Shown here: one piece after another, positions 60,757-64,000 of the stretch
Position numbering within the stretch: position 1 is the stretch's first letter
How the letters are laid out: every line of letters starts with the position of its first letter
Source: Bactrocera neohumeralis
Taxonomy: Eukaryota > Arthropoda > Insecta > Diptera > Tephritidae
DNA: 64,000 bases
Reading direction: 5' to 3'
Assembly: GCF_024586455.1 (NCBI RefSeq)
Contig: NW_026089624.1
Coordinates: forward strand, 15,467,341 to 15,531,340
Notes under the pieces: generated by a model
What the model was told of the DNA's origin: nothing
What the model saw: only the letters and a program-made list of their open reading frames with translations
Database searches by the model: none
Position numbers and translations under genes: made by a program

Positions 60757-62015
60757 TTAGGCCGGGTCGATTTGTGGGGAGGCAAAAAAATCGCCCATTG
60801 CTCTATGAAAATCATATTCTAGGGATCAAAATAAGATACTTTGCCGAAGGAACCATACCCCTGAAACGAATTTTGATGTCCGCCAATTTGGGTCGAACTT
60901 TTGGGTAGGGGCAAATTTTGAAAAATCCCACTTTGACCCATTTAGAGTGCTCCAATCGAGTCCAAATGTATGACCGACCCCCACTAACTTTGGACAGCCG
61001 ATCCACCCATGCCAGTGGCACACCCCCTGGAACTCCCCTGGGGGGTTCCCCATACAATCATTTAAAAAAATCACCATTTTTGGTGATTTACATGAAAAAA
61101 TCAGCTAAATTGCTATGTTCTTTCTTTATTTTTATTTATTTATTTATAATAATATCTATTTTTTCTCTTAAGAAATTTATTTAGTCAGAACATATGTAAA
61201 TGAAAAAAATTAATTTAAGTGATGATCTTAAACTAACAATAGACAATTGTGTTTGCCCTTGAAAACACTTATGCTTAAGATATGTGTACATACATACGCA
61301 CCGCCACCGATTCAAGAAGATATGGATAGAAGCACAAGTTCACAATACACAGAGAGATACGATTGTTTTAACTTTGCCTGGCAGATTTGGTGTGCCTGAC
61401 AGAGTAGCATCAGTATTGGGAACCGCTCTTTTGCAAGATTTTAAAATTAAAGATAAGCATGGGAAACCTCTCATCATGGATAAATCGAAAGTTCGCAGAG
61501 AAAAAGAGAAATGCAGACAAGAAGTGCTTCGCAAACGGTTAGATGATACCAATTTGTTAGCGTTTTCATTCGATGGCAGAAAAGATGATACTTTAACGAT
61601 AGATAAAATTGATGAGAAGTATCATACCTGGATGGTAAAAGAACCTCATCTTGTTATTTTGAGAGAACCCAATTCTGAATTGATTGGTTACGTAAGACTG
61701 GAACATGAAACCGCTGAATACAAAACAACCAAATTAAATGGTTTTTTCAACGATAAAAATATATCACTGGATACATTAATTGGAATATGCACTGACGGTG
61801 AGCCAACAAACACTGGCCCACACGGTGGAATTATACGACGATTCGAATTGCTGTTAAAAAGACCATTACATTGGTTTGTTTGCCTTCTACACTTCAACGA
61901 ACTTCCGTTTCGGCATTTGTTTGAAGCTTTTGGATAAATCGACCAGCACTGGACCAAGATCGGCAACCGGAAAACTGAGCCGTCAAATCGAAACATGTGA
62001 AACTCTTCCGGTTAG
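60757..62015 (+). mobile_element. Family D relative with different terminus (D3), 3'-truncated
   Basis: Begins TTAGGCCGGGTCGATTTGTG, sharing GGGTCGATT with the family D terminus. The first 330 bp (to about 61090) are non-coding, with GATACTTTGCCGAAGGAACC and GGAACTCCCCTGGGGGGTTCC (a palindrome at 61030-61050). A transposase fragment of the same superfamily follows at 61284-62010. The element is cut there and no second inverted repeat is found. That the 60757 terminus belongs to this gene is inferred from the order and spacing seen in D1 and D2. Confidence 0.55.
61284..62010 (+). pseudogene. Family D-type transposase fragment (D3 subfamily)
   Basis: A 217-codon frame (61284-61937): TLPGRFGVPDRVASVLGTAL, NLLAFSFDGRKDDTLTIDKI (FDGRKDD as in family D), SELIGYVRLEHETAEYKTTK, LIGICTDGEPTNTGPHGGII (DG.xTNTG..GGII) and LHWFVCLLHFNELPFRHLFE. 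A one-base shift at about 61930 leads to KSTSTGPRSATGKLSRQIE and CETLPV, matching the next block of family D (FSGDIGKLLPDCEKLPV). The block is contiguous and almost free of lesions, which is better than any other copy over the same part. The C-terminal half is missing. Confidence 0.65.
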
Positions 62016-62633
62016 TTAAAGCTAAAGTAAGCAAACTGAAAAAAAGTAAGCAACAATTTTTTCACGTTCACTTTAATTTATAATAACAAAACGTATGCTT
62101 ATAAATATAAGTAACAAAATAAAGATAACCATGCATTAACATTTTAAATAAGTAGGTAACTAAAAAAAATGTTTAAAAATAAAGTTACTTTTTCAAAAAG
62201 TAATAACTTCGGTTTACAGTTGCGGTCCAAATAATAGCAAAATTATTATATTTATTTATTTATTTTAAAGAATTTTCATTTAAAACATAGTTCGATGCAT
62301 AACAGATACAAAATAAATACAAGTTTAAAGATTACACAAACTTTACCAAAAATAATCAAATTTCAAAAACCTCCAATAGAAATTACAAACTTTTTATTCA
62401 GAATTTTCAGAGATTTCGGGAATGCAATTTGGCTTAAAAAACTCAAAATTCTAAAGCGTAACGGTAGTTTTCAGCGACTTGAAACTTGCACTTAATTGTA
62501 CATAAATTTTATGGGCATACTCAACAACTTTTTGAAAATTCTGAATAAAACATTTGTAATTTTTTTAATTTTTTTTTTTAAATCTGATTATTTTTTGTAA
62601 AGTTTGTGTAATTTTTTAAACTTTCATATATTT
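62016..62633. other. AT-rich spacer; possible Tc1-like terminus
   Basis: ACAGTTGCGGTCCAAATAATAGCAAA (62216-62241) resembles Tc1-type inverted-repeat ends as I recall them, but no transposase or partner repeat was found. Otherwise AT-rich with no gene. Confidence 0.3.
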
Positions 62634-63225
62634 TCAAAGATTTTCTTTTGCAGCAGACCAAACATAATTTGGCTTCCGACTAGTGCACAGTTCTTTGGCC
62701 AGCATTATGTTATTAATAGTTTTTAAGCTGAGTTTATTTCTCAATTTTGTTTTTATCAGATTTAATTCAGAAAATTGCCGTTCAGCAGCTGCTGAGCTGT
62801 GCGGCAATGTTATTAAATTTTGTACCAAATTGGTCAAATCCTTAAAACATTCCATCTTTATGGTATGAAACTTGTTCCCAAAAATCTTCAATATCCATAT
62901 CCCTTTTCAAATCGAGTTTGGAAAATCTTAATATTTTCCATTGCCGTACAATAACGTCCTTATCAAATTCAAATAAATTGGAAAATTGATACAACAAGGG
63001 CTCTATTTGTGTTTGATGATCAGATAAAACTCTGCTGGGCGTAATAATCGATAATAATTTTAGGTCATTTCTCGAAAAATCGAACCTTTTTTTAATTTGC
63101 TGCAACAGCTCCAAATAGAAATTTAAAATGCTATTTTTTATTCTAACTGTATCAGAAAAGGATAGTTTATTTTTTGCAAATGTTGTTCTGCCTTGGATCC
63201 AATGCATATTTCTTCTATTGGTCAA
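62634..63225 (-). pseudogene. hAT transposase C-terminal remnant
   Basis: Two overlapping frames on the minus strand. 62842-63225: RRNMHWIQGRTTFAKNKLSF, ILNFYLELLQQIKKRFDF, VLSDHQTQIEPLLYQFSNLF. 62634-62891: LVQNLITLPHSSAAAERQFS, ELNLIKTKLRNKLSLKTINN and IMLAKELCTSRK. The SSAAAERQFS..NLIKTKLRN.L motif is the hAT C-terminal dimerisation region that contains the catalytic Glu (AAERxFS). The N-terminal zinc finger and first two catalytic Asp segments are missing. One frameshift at about 62870. Confidence 0.8.
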
Positions 63226-63300
63226 TAGTTTTCTTTTTCGTGGAAAATAATATTTTCTAATGATTTCAAACCGCTTAAATATTCAATTTTCATGAAATTC

Positions 63301-64000
63301 TTCTTCTTCTTAATTGGCGTAGAAACCGCTTAAGCGATTATAGCCGAGTTAACAACAGCGCGCCAGTCGTTTCTTCTTCTCGCTACGTGGCGCCAATTGG
63401 ATATTCCAAGCGAAGCCAGGTCCTTCTCCACTTGGTCCTTCCAACGGAGTGGAGGTCTTCCTCTTCCTCTGCTTCCCCCGGCGGGTACTGCGTCGAATAT
63501 TTTCAGAGCTGGAGTGTTTTCGTCCATCCGGACAACATGACCTAGCCAGCGTAGCCGCTGTCTTTTAATTCGCTGAACTATGTCGATGTCGTCGTATATC
63601 TCGTACAGCTCATCGTTCCATCGAATGCGGTATTCGCCGTGGCTAACGCGCAAAGGACCATAAATCTTTCGCAGAACTTTTCTCTCGAAAACTCGCAACG
63701 TCGACTCATCCGTTGTTGACATCGTCCAAGATTCTGCACCATACAGCAGGACGGGAATTATGAGTGACTTATAGAGTTTGGTTTTTGTTTGTCGAGAGAG
63801 GACTTTGCTTCTCAATTGCCTACTCAGTCCGAAGTAGCACCTGTTGGCAAGAGTTATCCTGCGTTGGATTTCTAGGCTGACATTGTTGGTGGTGTTTACG
63901 CTGGTTCCAAGATAGACGAAATTATCTACGACTTCAAAGTTATGACTGTCAACAGTGACGTGAGTGCCAAGTCGCGAATGCGACGACTGTTTGTTTGATG
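63301..64000 (-). mobile_element. RTE-type LINE, runs out of the window (copy 11)
   Basis: From the GAA tail at 63301 through the C-terminal part of the ORF. The frame 63330-63815 is open: KVLSRQTKTKLYKSLIIPVL, LLYGAESWTMSTTDEST, VFERKVLRKIYGPLRVSHGE, YEIYDDIDIVQRIKRQRLRW, RPPLRWKDQVEKDLASLGIS and WRHVARRRNDWRAVVNSAII. No lesion is visible in this part, making it a candidate for a better-preserved copy, but the RT and endonuclease lie beyond 64000. Confidence 0.88.

Noticed and set aside
60826..61184. Small proteins in the D3 non-coding arm (60812-61057, 60826-61077, 60918-61184)
   Set aside because: These overlap in several frames within a repeat arm that corresponds by position to the non-coding inverted repeat of D1 and D2.
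1..64000. CRISPR arrays, bacterial-type operons, tRNA or rRNA genes
   Set aside because: No regularly spaced short repeats of array type, no cloverleaf or rRNA sequence. The tRNA-Leu match at 58191-58205 is a primer-binding site, not a gene.

Overview
The window is a repeat-dense stretch of an insect genome, most likely a higher fly (Diptera) and plausibly a tephritid fruit fly. The evidence is the AT-rich background with CATATGTA-type microsatellites, short introns, dispersed repeats of a type I recall from Drosophila and tephritids, and the mix of element families (RTE-, Jockey-, I-, LOA- and R1-like LINEs, BEL/Pao and Ty3/gypsy LTR elements, mariner, PIF/Harbinger, hAT, Helitron). Species assignment is inference. 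I see no intact host gene; the only recognisable host-derived sequence is a broken adenosylhomocysteinase (Ahcy) pseudogene at 34.5-35.4 kb. One run of 100 Ns lies at 13369-13468.

The dominant family is an RTE/BovB-type LINE of about 3.24 kb with a single endonuclease + reverse transcriptase ORF of about 1000 codons and a 3' (GAA)n tail. Eleven copies or pieces are present: 586-731, 6431-7124 + 10305-10780, 10781-11848, 14450-17714, 22791-23497, 24186-27226, 29955-33190, 35845-36664, 40499-41904 + 44487-45096, 58366-60427 and 63301-64000. Two are full length with clean target-site duplications; none is intact. Nine of the eleven lie on the minus strand.

The second theme is a family of DNA transposons ('family D') with terminal inverted repeats of about 330 bp starting TAGGGTGGGTCG, an 8-bp target-site duplication, and a transposase-like protein I cannot assign to a named family. 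Copies are 13469-18865 (-), 19485-22661 (+) and 53702-56975 (+). A relative with a different terminus lies at 60757-62010 and a degenerate relative at 1384-2980. A 638-bp palindromic MITE (52593-53230) has a similar terminus and also an 8-bp duplication.

Layout. 0-4 kb: R1-like 3' end, RTE 5' end, degenerate family-D relative, LTR remnant. 4-12 kb: LOA-like LINE, then an RTE copy split by a Jockey-like element, then a head-to-head RTE piece. 12-19 kb: dispersed repeat, mariner 5' end, gap, family D copy split by a full-length RTE. 19-27 kb: LOA-like RT split by family D copy 1, then two RTE copies. 27-34 kb: a DNA transposon with 38-bp inverted repeats and a DUF7869-like transposase, split by a full-length RTE. 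34-40 kb: Ahcy pseudogene, RTE 3' end, BEL/Pao remnant. 40-45 kb: RTE copy split by an R1-like element. 45-52 kb: PIF/Harbinger transposase with introns, gypsy integrase, mariner, LTR ends, Myb-like/SANT-like ORF, Helitron helicase. 52-58 kb: I-type LINE split by the MITE, family D copy 2, gypsy gag-protease with a tRNA-Leu primer site. 58-64 kb: RTE, D3, hAT, RTE.

The genes do not form a pathway. The window is a layered record of insertions into earlier insertions. Its strand bias and fragment content make a heterochromatic block or a piRNA-type cluster a reasonable hypothesis. The most interesting unresolved object is family D, all three of whose main copies share the same in-frame stop codon.
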